Source: Pseudomonadota bacterium (GTDB lineage: Bacteria > Pseudomonadota > Alphaproteobacteria > Rhizobiales > Devosiaceae). From it: DNA of 64,000 nt. Below the pieces are notes generated by a model. The model was not told the DNA's origin. It saw only the letters and a program-made list of their open reading frames with translations, and did no database searches. Position numbers and translations under genes: made by a program. Location: positions 1 to 64,000 of the forward strand of contig JAEWGT010000017.1 of the NCBI GenBank assembly GCA_023388175.1, written 5' to 3'. Of this stretch, positions 20,521-29,486 are shown in pieces (within the stretch, counting starts at the first letter, position 1; every line of letters starts with the position of its first letter).

Positions 20521-21261
20521 ATGATCGGGAATGCGCAGCTTATCGGCCTGTCACGGCAGATTGCATTGCAGCGGCAGATGGATGTGGTGGCGCACAATGT
20601 CGCCAACATCAACACGACCGGTTTCAAGGCCGAGCAGATCCTGTTCGAAGAATATGCGATGCCGGTCGCCCGCGACGCCACTTTCCCAAATCTCGACCAG
20701 CCGCTCTCTTACGTGCAGGACTGGGCCACCATCCATGACATGGCCGGCGGCACCATGATCCAGACCGGCAACGACCTCGATGTGGGTCTCAATGGCGAAG
20801 GATTCTTCGCTGTCGAAACCGCCGCCGGCGAACGCTGGACGCGCGCCGGCTCCTTTCAGATCAGCAATAACGGCACGCTTGTCGATCTGTCCGGCAATCC
20901 GGTGCTGGGCCTTGCCGGCCCGATCCAGTTCGGTCCCGATGAAGTCGGCATCACCATCGCCAGCGACGGCATGATCTCGTCCAGCGCCGGGCCCCGGGGC
21001 CAGTTGCGCATCGTCGAATTCGACAATCCGCAGGCGCTGGTCCGCGAGGGCAGCAACCTCTTTTCCGGCGGCACGCCCGCCCCCAACGCCAATACCCGCG
21101 CCATGCAGGGCCATGTCGAACGCTCCAATGTCTCGGGTGTTTCCGAGATGGCTGAGCTGATCCGCGTGACCCGCGCCTATGAATCTGTCGCCTCGCTGAC
21201 GCAGAAGCAGGACGAAATGCGCCGCACTGCCATCCAGCGTCTCGGCGACGCCAACGCTTGA
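20521..21261 (+). CDS. flgF: Flagellar basal-body rod protein FlgF
   Basis: 246 aa. N-terminal rod signature: GLSRQIALQRQMDVVAHNVA then NINTTGFKAEQ. The middle domain has GEGFFAVET and TRAGSFQISNNG; the C-terminal helix has SEMAELIRVTRAYE. It forms the proximal rod in the periplasm. The ATG at 20521 (MIGNAQL) is chosen over an upstream frame opening. It is the first gene of flgF-flgG-flgA-flgH. Confidence 0.93.
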   Translation: MIGNAQLIGLSRQIALQRQMDVVAHNVANINTTGFKAEQILFEEYAMPVARDATFPNLDQPLSYVQDWATIHDMAGGTMIQTGNDLDVGLNGEGFFAVETAAGERWTRAGSFQISNNGTLVDLSGNPVLGLAGPIQFGPDEVGITIASDGMISSSAGPRGQLRIVEFDNPQALVREGSNLFSGGTPAPNANTRAMQGHVERSNVSGVSEMAELIRVTRAYESVASLTQKQDEMRRTAIQRLGDANA

Positions 21262-21279
21262 TCCTGAGGACGAAACGCC

Positions 21280-22065
21280 ATGAAAGCTCTTTACATCGCA
21301 TCGACCGGCATGGGCGCCCAGGAACGCAATGTCGAAGTCATTTCCAACAACATCGCCAATATGCGCACCACTGGCTACAAGCGCCAGCGCGCGGAATTTC
21401 AGGACCTGCTCTACCAGCAGATCACCCGCGCCGGCTCGCAGACCTCCGACCAGGGCACCATGGTGCCGGCCGGGCTTGAAATCGGCTCCGGCGTGCGCAC
21501 CGTCTCGACGCCCCGCGTCATGAGCCAGGGCTCGGTCAATATCACCGAGCGTGAACTCGACGTCGCCATCCGCGGCGAAGGCTTCTTCATGATCGAATTG
21601 CCCGATGGCCGCACCGCCTATACCCGCGACGGCTCCTTCGAGCGCGATGCCGAAGGCACGCTGGTCAATTCCTCGGGCTACACCGTCAATCCGGGCATCA
21701 ATATCCCCGGTGATGCGCGCGGCGTTTCCATCTCACCTGACGGCACGGTGGAAGCCTATATCGGCACCGACACCATCCCCACCCAGCTCGGCCAGCTCCA
21801 GCTCGCCCGCTTCGTGAACAAGTCGGGCCTCGAATCCATGGGCGACAATCTGTTCCTCGAAACCGCCGCCAGCGGCGCGGCACAGGTCGGCGTGCCCAAT
21901 GCCGACGGCGCCGGCGACCTGCTGCAGAATTACCTGGAACTGGCCAACGTCAATTCGGTGACCGAAATCGCCGATCTGATCGCCGCCCAGCGTGCCTATG
22001 AAATGAATGCCCGTGTCATCTCCGGCGCCGACCAGATGATGCAGGCCACAAGCCAGCTTCGCTGA
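21280..22065 (+). CDS. flgG: Flagellar distal rod protein FlgG
   Basis: 261 aa, standard length. Signatures are MKALYIASTGMGAQERNVEV, SNNIANMRTTGYKRQRAEFQ, IRGEGFFMI and the C-terminal NVNSVTEIADLIAAQRAYEM. It builds the distal rod beneath the hook. The ATG follows the flgF stop by 18 nt. Confidence 0.96.
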   Translation: MKALYIASTGMGAQERNVEVISNNIANMRTTGYKRQRAEFQDLLYQQITRAGSQTSDQGTMVPAGLEIGSGVRTVSTPRVMSQGSVNITERELDVAIRGEGFFMIELPDGRTAYTRDGSFERDAEGTLVNSSGYTVNPGINIPGDARGVSISPDGTVEAYIGTDTIPTQLGQLQLARFVNKSGLESMGDNLFLETAASGAAQVGVPNADGAGDLLQNYLELANVNSVTEIADLIAAQRAYEMNARVISGADQMMQATSQLR

Positions 22066-22078
22066 TTAGGAGGACGAC

Positions 22079-23026
22079 GTGACAATAGCCCGCTCCCTCA
22101 TCGCCTCGCTTGCACTGGCCCTCTCGGCCGGCACGACCTTTGCCGCTCCGGCGCTCAAGTCCGACATCGTGGTCATCGCCCCCGTGGTGACGGTCGGCGA
22201 CATGTTCGACGACGCTGGCGCTCTTGCCGAAAAGCCGCTGTTCCGCTCACCGCTGCCGGGCACGACGGGAAATGTAGATCTGGACCTCATCCGCCAGGCC
22301 ACGGCCCGCATCGGTCTCGACAGCTTTGAAACCAACGGGCTCGGCCAGGTGCGCGTCTCCCGGGCCGCCGCCATGGTGGACCAGCCGCTCCTGTCCAGCC
22401 TCATTGCCGAGGACCTGCGTGCGCGCGGCATTCTTGCCGACGACATGATTGCCGACATCGCCCTGTCCCGACCGTTCGACCCGATCCGCGCCGAAGCCAG
22501 CGACAATCCGGCCCGCCTTGAAACCCTGCGCTACCTGCCGGGCAATGGGTCATTCTCCGCCCGCTTTTTCGTCGATGGCATCAGCCAGCCGATCGATATT
22601 GCCGGAACGATCGAATTGAGCGTCAACGCACCGCATCTGGCGGCCAGCCTGCCCGCTGGCACGGTCCTGCAGCCGGACCACTTCGTGATGCGGGCCATCC
22701 CGGTGCAGCAGGCCACCGCTCAGGGCGCTGCCCCGCTTGAGCAATTGGTCGGCATGGCGCTTAGCCGCCAGAGCCGCGAAGGCTTGCTGGTGCGCGCCAG
22801 CGATGTCGGCGTGCCGCTGGCCGTCGCCAAGAACGACCTCGTCACCATCTATTACCGGCAAGGCCCGATGACGCTCACCGTTCGCGGACAGGCCGTGACC
22901 GGCGCAGCCAAGGACGCGCCGCTCCAGGTGCTGAACCTTATTTCCCGCCGGGTCATCACCGCCACGGCCATCGCGCCCGGTGCGGTGGAAGTCTCGTCCG
23001 CCCCCATGACCCTTGCCGGCCTCTAA
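22079..23026 (+). CDS. flgA: Flagella P-ring assembly protein FlgA
   Basis: 315 aa with a signal peptide (SLIASLALALSAGTTFAAPA). The C-terminal half holds an SAF-like domain (LPAGTVLQPDHFVMRAIPVQ) and the closing segment QVLNLISRRVITATAI found in FlgA. It is a periplasmic chaperone for FlgI. The start is GTG after AGGAGGACG, 13 nt behind flgG. Confidence 0.92.
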   Translation: MTIARSLIASLALALSAGTTFAAPALKSDIVVIAPVVTVGDMFDDAGALAEKPLFRSPLPGTTGNVDLDLIRQATARIGLDSFETNGLGQVRVSRAAAMVDQPLLSSLIAEDLRARGILADDMIADIALSRPFDPIRAEASDNPARLETLRYLPGNGSFSARFFVDGISQPIDIAGTIELSVNAPHLAASLPAGTVLQPDHFVMRAIPVQQATAQGAAPLEQLVGMALSRQSREGLLVRASDVGVPLAVAKNDLVTIYYRQGPMTLTVRGQAVTGAAKDAPLQVLNLISRRVITATAIAPGAVEVSSAPMTLAGL

Positions 23027-23042
23027 TTCAGGATCGAATGAA

Positions 23043-23780
23043 ATGAACCTCTTCAAGCTCGCCACCATCCTGACCCTGGCCGCCTCGCTCGGCGCCTGCA
23101 GCACCATGGACCGACTTGCCAATGTCGGGCAGGCCCCTGCCCTGACCGCCATTGCCGATCCGACCACGACGGCCGGTTATCAGCCGGTCCGCATGCCCAT
23201 GCCCGAGCCCATCGCCGACACCTACCAGGCCAATTCGCTCTATCGCACCTCGGCCCGTGGTTTCTTCAAGGATGAGCGCGCCCATCGCATCGGCGACATC
23301 CTGACCGTGATGGTCACCATCGATGACAGCGCCCAGATCAACAATCAGACCCAGCGCAACCGCACCTCGACCAACTCGGCCGGCATGGGCGGGATCTTTG
23401 CCGCAGGCTTCACCAGTGTTGCAGGCCCCAGCATCGACCCAAGCGCCGCCATCGACTTCAATTCCGGCATGCGCGACACCGGCAATGGCTCGGTCAACCG
23501 CGCGGAATCGCTGGAAACCACAGTGGCGGCGGTCGTTACCCAGGTCCTGCCCAATGGCAATCTGGTCATCGAGGGCCGCCAGGAAGTGCGCGTCAATTTC
23601 GAGGTCCGCGACCTGATAGTCGCTGGTATCGTCCGCCCCTCGGACATTCAGGCCAACAATACGATCCAGTCGAGCAAGATCGCCGAAGCCCGCATCTCGT
23701 ATGGCGGCCGCGGCCAGATCACCGATGTCCAGCAATCCCGCTACGGCCAGCAGGTGATGGACGCCATCCTTCCCTTCTGA
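23043..23780 (+). CDS. flgH: Flagellar L-ring lipoprotein FlgH
   Basis: 245 aa. A lipoprotein signal with lipobox LGAC. The core has SARGFFKDERAHRIGDILTV, NRAESLETTVAAVVTQVLPN and GNLVIEGRQEVRVNFEVRDL, ending in GRGQITDVQQ and a final DAILPF. It forms the outer-membrane L-ring. The ATG at 23043 is chosen, giving a normal signal. It is the last gene of the operon. Confidence 0.95.
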   Translation: MNLFKLATILTLAASLGACSTMDRLANVGQAPALTAIADPTTTAGYQPVRMPMPEPIADTYQANSLYRTSARGFFKDERAHRIGDILTVMVTIDDSAQINNQTQRNRTSTNSAGMGGIFAAGFTSVAGPSIDPSAAIDFNSGMRDTGNGSVNRAESLETTVAAVVTQVLPNGNLVIEGRQEVRVNFEVRDLIVAGIVRPSDIQANNTIQSSKIAEARISYGGRGQITDVQQSRYGQQVMDAILPF

Positions 23781-23907
23781 TCGTCAACATCCCGATCCGG
23801 CGACGCCTTCCCCGAGGCGCCGCCGCTCCCCCGGCCCGGTGGCAAAATCTGCCCGGCCAGACCAAGAGACACCGCATTCCCCAATGGCGGCGGTCTCATC
23901 TCCCCAC

Positions 23908-23934
23908 GAGGCGCAGCTTCCCCAGCTGCGCCTC
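23908..23934 (+). terminator. GC-rich hairpin downstream of flgH
   Basis: A perfect 10-bp stem (GAGGCGCAGC with GCTGCGCCTC) and a 7-nt loop, without a long T run. It is the only strong structure in the roughly 300 bases between flgH and the autotransporter end, so it may end the flgH transcript. It is also 71 bp upstream of a tiny ORF at 24005. Confidence 0.45.
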
Positions 23935-24004
23935 TCCCCATTCCGGAACCCAGTGCAAATCTGCAGGTTCAGCTCTCGGAACCAGAAGCCGCAGGGAGGT
24001 CGCT

Positions 24005-24082
24005 ATGAATATTGGTGTGGCGCTGGGCGCGATCCCGCTCGCCTTCAGGGACGAAAAGCGCAAAGGGCATCGAAAGCCCTAG
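24005..24082 (+). CDS. Possible 25-codon small ORF
   Basis: ATG at 24005 is preceded by GGGAGG 6 nt upstream and runs 25 codons to TAG at 24080-24082. The product has a hydrophobic N-terminal half (NIGVALGAIPLAF) and a strongly basic tail (RDEKRKGHRKP). No family was recognised. Its 3' end overlaps that of the convergent subtilase gene. Existence as a gene is uncertain; the ribosome-binding site is the main support. Confidence 0.25.
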   Translation: MNIGVALGAIPLAFRDEKRKGHRKP

Positions 24083-26019
24083 AAGGCGCCCATCAGTTTG
24101 AGGCCCGCCGCATGCGCGATGCCGTGGTCCTGCCACTGCGTGGAATAGCCAATCTTGAGATCGAGCGGGCTGTCCTCGGCGCTGATCTCTGCGGAAAGCG
24201 AAAGCTGGACCGTCTGGCCTCCGCGATTGCCTGCGTCCGCGGTCATCGTATTGCCGAGCAGGCTGAACTGCCGATTGCCGCCGAAGGCCTGCTCGCTATA
24301 GGCAAGGTCGAGCACAGGCGTGATGGCGTGGGCGCCAGCCGATACCGCCGGTCCCATCCATTTGAGGCCCACGCCCAATTCGGTCATGAGATCGTTGCTG
24401 TTGCTGGCGGCAATGGCCAGCGCAGAGCCGGTCTCGTTGAAAGCCGAGAATTGCTGGTTGACCGCTCGCCCGAACACATAGGGTGAAAACGTCCCCGCAC
24501 TGCCACTATCGATATGATAACCGATACGGAAGCCGCCCCAATACGCCCAGTCCATGGTGGGGGTGGTGCCCACGATGGCCAGCGCGCCGCCGGCGCCGGG
24601 GGCCGACCGGCGCTCGACGCTGCCGCTGAAGAGGCTTGCGCCCAAAGTCACATCGGCAAAGGGGCCCGTACTCTCATAGACGATCTGGCCGCCGACATGC
24701 AGGCCCGTCTCATCCGACCGGTTGCCGCCCGCCACGGTGGACGATTGCGACGCCGCGCTGAACATCTTGAGATACCAGTCAGGCGCGATACTGCCCTCGA
24801 CACCCACCGTTAGGCTGCTTGCCTTCTGGTTCGCGGCCAGCGCCGGGTCGGCATTATCACTAAAAGCCTGCATGTTGAGGGGCATGGCCCAAAAACCCCA
24901 GTCGCCGCCGCGCTGCGCACTCGCATGAGGGTTGAGCCCGTCGATCACCTGGTTGACCACGCCCTGCCGCGCCCAGCCCTGCTGCGCATAGATCGCGCCG
25001 GCCTGAGGCGATGCGGTCTCCAGCATGGCGGCAAGATTGAGCAGGCCCCAGCCATAGACCTCATCGACGCCGGGCGCACCGATATCGGTTGCCGTGTGCA
25101 GCGCCAAAAGGCGCAGGTCCTGCAAGGAGGCATTGGGATAGAGCTGCTGGGCGACGGCCAATGCGCCGGTGACATGCGGGGCAGCCATGGACGTACCCTG
25201 CTTGAACTCGTAGTCGCCGAAAGCCGCGCTGGAATAAATCATGCCATAAAGGCCGCCGACATTGCTGTCGCCGCCTGGCGCGGCGATGCACCAGAGCCGC
25301 GCGACCGAGCAGGTCTGCGAATAATAGGCGATCTGGCCGGTCGGTCCGACCGAGGCTACGGCGAGCCAGCCGCGCTCGAGCGCGGGCAGGTAATATGGCA
25401 GGGCCGCCTCGACCCCCAGCGCCAGATTGCTGCCAAGATTGCCGTTGGCGAACACCATGACGCCGCCAGCCTCTACAACCTCGCTGAAGCCCTCAACCTG
25501 GGCGAGGCCCCGGTAGGAATTGAAGTCGATGCCGCTATGGGCGCCCTGGAAACCCCAGGAGGCGTTGAAGAGGCGGACATCGTTGGCAAGGCCGAAGCGC
25601 AGCGTATTGCGAACGCGCGTCGTCCATTCGTCCAGCGTCGAGCCCCCGATATTGAGAGACATGAGGCTGACGCCCGGCGCGACGCCATGCATCTCCGAGC
25701 CGTTCCGGGCCGCACCGATGATCCCGGCGACATGGGTACCGTGATTGTCCCAATCGAATCCGGCCTGCCCACCCAGCCCATTGCTGGACAACGGGCTGAT
25801 CCGTCCGCGCAATTCGCCATGGTTCTGGTTGATGCCGCTGTCCTGCACGCCGACGAGCACGCCGCTGCCGTCGAGCCCCATTGCTATCGCCTTGTCGGCC
25901 CCGATCATCCGGAGGCCCCACTGGCGGTCGAACTCGGCGCTATAGTCCTGCGCCAGCCCTGCCCCAGCCGTCAGCATCGAAAAAGCAGCGATGAGAATGC
26001 AACGCGACAAGGCCAACAC
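24079..26019 (-). CDS. Subtilisin-family serine protease autotransporter
   Basis: About 646 aa from a GTG at 26019, chosen because it gives a compact signal peptide (LSRCILIAAFSMLTAGAGLAQ); longer frames start at ATG codons up to 26331 and would overlap the divergent carboxypeptidase gene. The S8 catalytic triad is visible: Asp in VGVQDSGIN, His in DNHGTHVAG, Ser in GTSMAAPHVTGALA. The C-terminal part (about residues 390-646) alternates beta strands and ends in phenylalanine (GLKLMGAF), as in type Va autotransporter barrels. It probably displays or releases the protease at the cell surface; the substrate is unknown. Confidence 0.85.
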   Translation of the reverse strand: MLALSRCILIAAFSMLTAGAGLAQDYSAEFDRQWGLRMIGADKAIAMGLDGSGVLVGVQDSGINQNHGELRGRISPLSSNGLGGQAGFDWDNHGTHVAGIIGAARNGSEMHGVAPGVSLMSLNIGGSTLDEWTTRVRNTLRFGLANDVRLFNASWGFQGAHSGIDFNSYRGLAQVEGFSEVVEAGGVMVFANGNLGSNLALGVEAALPYYLPALERGWLAVASVGPTGQIAYYSQTCSVARLWCIAAPGGDSNVGGLYGMIYSSAAFGDYEFKQGTSMAAPHVTGALAVAQQLYPNASLQDLRLLALHTATDIGAPGVDEVYGWGLLNLAAMLETASPQAGAIYAQQGWARQGVVNQVIDGLNPHASAQRGGDWGFWAMPLNMQAFSDNADPALAANQKASSLTVGVEGSIAPDWYLKMFSAASQSSTVAGGNRSDETGLHVGGQIVYESTGPFADVTLGASLFSGSVERRSAPGAGGALAIVGTTPTMDWAYWGGFRIGYHIDSGSAGTFSPYVFGRAVNQQFSAFNETGSALAIAASNSNDLMTELGVGLKWMGPAVSAGAHAITPVLDLAYSEQAFGGNRQFSLLGNTMTADAGNRGGQTVQLSLSAEISAEDSPLDLKIGYSTQWQDHGIAHAAGLKLMGAF

Positions 26020-26185
26020 TCTAAACGACTGCCCTGCCCGGATCTTTACGAAGAATTTACCGCCCAGGTCAACGTTCTGATGGCCGCCACAGCAGCACAT
26101 CAAGGCTCTCCGGCTATCCAGCCGGCCAAGGCTTGCTCCCGAGGACAGGCTATGAAACATCATTGAGTAAACGCAGGAGCCCTCT

Positions 26186-27682
26186 ATGTCCTTCACAAAA
26201 CTCGATGATCTCGGCCGCCGGCTGGAGGCGCTCGAACATGCCCTTTCCATTCTCGGCGCCGACGAGGCGACACATATGGCAGTGGGTGGCGGCGAGAAGC
26301 GCGCCGAAGCCATGTCCAACCTTGCAGGCATGTATCATGCCCAGGCTACCGCCCCCGAAATCGCTGACTGGATCGAGGCCGCAAAAGCCGAGGACCTGAC
26401 CGACGACCAGACGCTGGCCATAGGCGAATTCGAGCGCAGCTATGTCAACGCCACCTGTCTGCCGACCGAATTCGTGCAAAGGCGAACCGCTGCAACCATG
26501 CGCTCGGAACAATTGTGGCGCGACCTGCGGGCCAAGGGCGATTGGGACAGCTTCTTGCCGGCGCTCGAGGGCGTGGTCTCGCTGGTCCGCGAAGAGGCAG
26601 CCCTGCGCTCTGCCGCCACCGGTCTTGCACCCTATGATGCGCTCATGGATCAGTATGACCCCGGCAATCGTACGGCCGAGATTGACGCAGTGTTTGCCGA
26701 TCTCAAGGGCTTTCTCAAGGATTTCGTGCCCAAGGCCCTGGCTGTTCAGGACGAAAAGCTGGCCCGGCGTCCGCGCAAGACCTTGAATGCCCCCTACCCC
26801 ATCGAGAAGCAGCGCGAGCTGGGGCTCGCCGCCATGCGGGCCACCGGCTTCGACTTCACCCATGGGTCGCTCGCCGTTTCGCACCATCCTTTCTGCGGCG
26901 GCGTGCCCACCGATGTGCGCATGACCACGCGCTACCGCACCGACGAATTCCTGTCCTCGCTGATGGGCGTGCTGCACGAGACAGGTCATGCGCTTTACGA
27001 GCAGGGACTGCCGAAAGACTGGTCGCACTGGTCTTTGGGCAAGGCACGGGGCATGGGCATGCACGAGAGCCAGAGCCTGTTTGTCGAAATGCAGATCGCG
27101 CGCAGTGCGGACTTCTGGGAATACATGCTGCCGCTCGTGCATCAGCATCTGGGCGAAGACGCCATTCCTGGCTGGGACATCGAGGACATTCTGGCGGAAG
27201 TGAACTTCGTCGAGCGCGGCTATATCCGCGTCGATGCAGACGAGGTCACTTATCCCTTGCACGTCATCCTGCGCTACGAGCTGGAGCAGGAGCTCGTCTC
27301 AGGCAAGCTAGAAGCGAGCCAGATTCCCGAGGCCTGGGATGCCAAGATGACCGAATATCTGGGCATTTCCACCATCAATGACCCCAAGGACGGCCCCATG
27401 CAGGATGTCCACTGGCCCGGTGGCGCCTTCGGCTACTTCCCCAGCTACACGCTGGGCGCCATGATCGCCGCCCAACTCGGCACCGCCATGGCAAGGGACA
27501 TTCCCGATATGGGCGCGCAGATGCGCAAGGGCGATTTCGCCGCCATAAATCAATGGCGCGCCGACAGGGTGTGGACGCAAGGCTCGCGATATTCGACGCC
27601 CGACCTGATCCGAAACGCCACCGGCGAGCCCCTCAATGCCGACCATGTCAAGGCACACCTGACCCGGCGCTACGGCGGATAA
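26186..27682 (+). CDS. M32-family carboxypeptidase (carboxypeptidase Taq type)
   Basis: 498 aa, normal family length. A zinc metallocarboxypeptidase with the M32 motifs HPFCGGVPTDVRMTTRY, the zinc-binding HETGHALYEQG, HESQSLFVE, and GGAFGYFPSYTLGAMIA. It removes C-terminal residues from peptides in the cytoplasm (no signal peptide). The ATG at 26186 follows AGGAG. It is divergent from the subtilase autotransporter and ends in a clear terminator. Confidence 0.95.
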   Translation: MSFTKLDDLGRRLEALEHALSILGADEATHMAVGGGEKRAEAMSNLAGMYHAQATAPEIADWIEAAKAEDLTDDQTLAIGEFERSYVNATCLPTEFVQRRTAATMRSEQLWRDLRAKGDWDSFLPALEGVVSLVREEAALRSAATGLAPYDALMDQYDPGNRTAEIDAVFADLKGFLKDFVPKALAVQDEKLARRPRKTLNAPYPIEKQRELGLAAMRATGFDFTHGSLAVSHHPFCGGVPTDVRMTTRYRTDEFLSSLMGVLHETGHALYEQGLPKDWSHWSLGKARGMGMHESQSLFVEMQIARSADFWEYMLPLVHQHLGEDAIPGWDIEDILAEVNFVERGYIRVDADEVTYPLHVILRYELEQELVSGKLEASQIPEAWDAKMTEYLGISTINDPKDGPMQDVHWPGGAFGYFPSYTLGAMIAAQLGTAMARDIPDMGAQMRKGDFAAINQWRADRVWTQGSRYSTPDLIRNATGEPLNADHVKAHLTRRYGG

Positions 27683-27705
27683 GCATTTAAAATCAATATA
27701 ATAAA

Positions 27706-27736
27706 CAGGAAGGCGGACTCAGTTTCCGCCTTCCTG
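27706..27736 (+). terminator. Terminator of the M32 carboxypeptidase gene
   Basis: A 12-bp perfect stem CAGGAAGGCGGA with TCCGCCTTCCTG and a 7-nt loop, 24 bp after the stop, followed by a moderately T-rich stretch. Confidence 0.7.
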
Positions 27737-27849
27737 CATTTCTGAACCCATTCTGAAGCCCGGCTTCAGCGCCGGTTCCAAATCAGGCCTCTAGAACAGT
27801 CTCCATCAACGACGCGGTCGGAGGGACCGCACCAACAGGAGACGTTAAA

Positions 27850-28284
27850 ATGATCCGCAAGCTCATCATCACCACCCTGACCGCTGCCGCCATCGCCGCT
27901 TCGGCCGCCCCGGCAATGGCCAATGACATCTTCATCGACCAGTTCGGCTTCGGCAATGAGGTCGGCGGCGGCCAGTCCGGCTGGGGCAACAAGTTCGGCG
28001 TCAAGCAGAGCGGCTGGTGGAACAAGGGCATCAGCCAGCAGAACGGGGTCAACAACACCTCGGCCATCGGCCAGCAGGGCAACAACAATTACGGCGATGT
28101 CTGGCAGAACGGCTGGAACAATGCCGGCGGCGTCGGCCAGTTCGGCGACAACCACACCGCCATCCTCACCCAGGACGGCAATGGCAATGTCGCCGCCGGC
28201 GTGCAGGTGGGCAATGGCTGCAATGCCAATGTGGTCCAGCACGGCTCGGGCAATGTCAGCGCCTTCGTTCAGGCCTGCCCGTAA
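27850..28284 (+). CDS. Curlin-like amyloid subunit with ten exact 11-residue repeats
   Basis: 144 aa. Signal peptide (TTLTAAAIAASAAPAMA) followed by a domain of Q-x-G-x-x-[NHC] repeats with glutamines at residues 31, 42, 53, 64, 75, 86, 97, 108, 119, 130 and 141, a perfect 11-residue period. This is the half-unit of the curlin (CsgA/CsgB) beta-solenoid. Unusual points are several tryptophans in the early repeats (QSGWGN, QSGWWN, QNGWNN) and two cysteines near the end (GNGCN and QACP). A csgH-like gene follows 56 bp later. It is probably secreted and polymerised as a surface amyloid; the CsgG pore is not in this window. ATG preceded by AGGAG. Confidence 0.85.
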   Translation: MIRKLIITTLTAAAIAASAAPAMANDIFIDQFGFGNEVGGGQSGWGNKFGVKQSGWWNKGISQQNGVNNTSAIGQQGNNNYGDVWQNGWNNAGGVGQFGDNHTAILTQDGNGNVAAGVQVGNGCNANVVQHGSGNVSAFVQACP

Positions 28285-28340
28285 GCGCCGCACCGGGCCG
28301 GCACCAGGCCGGCCCCTGCCCTTTCCGAGAGGAGAAAGTC

Positions 28341-28727
28341 ATGCTGCATTTTCCAGTCAAGATCGGCCTCGCCGCATTCCTCGCTCTGGGCGGGGCGGCT
28401 ATTGCCGCCAATGCCAGTGGCGATAACCTCGCAGGTGGGCTCGCCTGTGGCGTCAGCACCGCAACAGAGGGCCGGATGCTCGTCATCGAAGGCGTGTTGC
28501 AGAGCCCGCAGGCCATAAGTGGCGATTACCGCTTTGCGCTCAAAAGCTCGGGCAATGGCGGATCGAGCAATATCAGCCAGGGCGGCCAGTTCTCAGCGAC
28601 GCCCGGCACGCCCGTGACGCTGGGCAAGGTGATGCTCAATTCCGGCTCGCATATCGACGTGGATTTCACCATTACAAGCGCGGGACAAAAATACGATTGT
28701 TCTCAACAACTTGCTACACGAAGCTGA
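28341..28727 (+). CDS. csgH: CsgH-like curli chaperone
   Basis: 128 aa. Signal peptide (IGLAAFLALGGAAIAANA), then a small beta-rich domain with GRMLVIEGVLQSPQAISGDY, FALKSSGNGGSSNISQGGQF and VDFTITSAGQKYDCSQ. It resembles the alphaproteobacterial CsgH proteins, structural relatives of CsgC that keep curlin soluble in the periplasm. Two cysteines (LACGV and YDCSQ) could form a disulfide. The ATG at 28341 follows AGAGGAGAAAG. It sits between two curlin genes, which supports the assignment. Confidence 0.75.
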   Translation: MLHFPVKIGLAAFLALGGAAIAANASGDNLAGGLACGVSTATEGRMLVIEGVLQSPQAISGDYRFALKSSGNGGSSNISQGGQFSATPGTPVTLGKVMLNSGSHIDVDFTITSAGQKYDCSQQLATRS

Positions 28728-28753
28728 ATCGCCCCCACACATTCGACGGCCTC

Positions 28754-28782
28754 GCCCCGCCACGGTGCGGGGCTTTTTTTTT
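28754..28782 (+). terminator. Terminator after csgH
   Basis: Stem GCCCCGC with GCGGGGC (6-nt loop), followed by nine T residues. Strong intrinsic terminator. Confidence 0.9.
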
Positions 28783-28914
28783 ATGCCGGCAATGACATGG
28801 TGAACGCTGTGTGAATGCACCGCTCCTCAGCCGTTCAGATCAAAAGGTTCAATCTTCGGGCATGAGCTGGAAACACCAGCAGCAGGGAACCAAACACCTT
28901 ACCGGAGAGAGAAA

Positions 28915-29328
28915 ATGACCACTGCCGTAACCCGCACCATCGCCGCCATTCTGACAGCCGCCATGCTCGGCCTCAGCGCATCCCCCACCATGGCCGCCGG
29001 CCAGATCGCCATCGGCTTTTCGCCCAGCGACCCGGATCAGGCACAGGCGCTCGGCACCGGCCTGAAAATGTTCTCGCTGTTCCAGGGCCTGTCGGCCAGC
29101 GGCGCCAATGCCTATCAGAACGGCTCCGGCAATGGGGCGGGCTTCAACCAGAGCGGCTCGGGCAATCACGGGCTGATCTTTCAGGACGGCAATGGCCATA
29201 ACGGCACGATCAGCCAGAATGGCAACAACAACAGCTGCGGCCTGTTTCAATTCGGCCAGGCCACCAATGCCCAATGCGTGCAGAACGGCAATAATCAGTC
29301 CGGGATCACGACGGTCTTCGGCTTCTAG
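28915..29328 (+). CDS. Second curlin-like subunit, six 11-residue repeats
   Basis: 137 aa. Signal peptide (ILTAAMLGLSASPTMAA), a non-repeat segment (residues 30-67), then Q-x-G-x-x-x repeats with glutamines at 68, 79, 90, 101, 112 and 123, again exactly 11 residues apart. Two cysteines (NSCGL, AQCVQ). Fewer repeats and an extra N-terminal segment could suit a nucleator (CsgB-like) role, but this is inference. ATG preceded by GAGAGAAA. It is transcribed separately from the csgH unit because a terminator lies between them. Confidence 0.82.
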   Translation: MTTAVTRTIAAILTAAMLGLSASPTMAAGQIAIGFSPSDPDQAQALGTGLKMFSLFQGLSASGANAYQNGSGNGAGFNQSGSGNHGLIFQDGNGHNGTISQNGNNNSCGLFQFGQATNAQCVQNGNNQSGITTVFGF

Positions 29329-29344
29329 GCCCGGACAATGCGCG

Positions 29345-29377
29345 GCAAAAGGCGAGGCGGACATGCCTCGCTTTTTG
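29345..29377 (+). terminator. Terminator after the second curlin gene
   Basis: Stem GCGAGGC with GCCTCGC extended by A-T pairs and followed by TTTTTGC, 17 bp after the stop. Confidence 0.75.
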
Positions 29378-29486
29378 CATTTCAAGATTCTGCGTCAAAC
29401 CTCTGTCGAATTTGTCGAAGCCGGCCGGCGCGGTTCGTCGGCCTGACAGGAAGGCATTTTCGCCTTTAGCGCATGAGGAGAAGACA

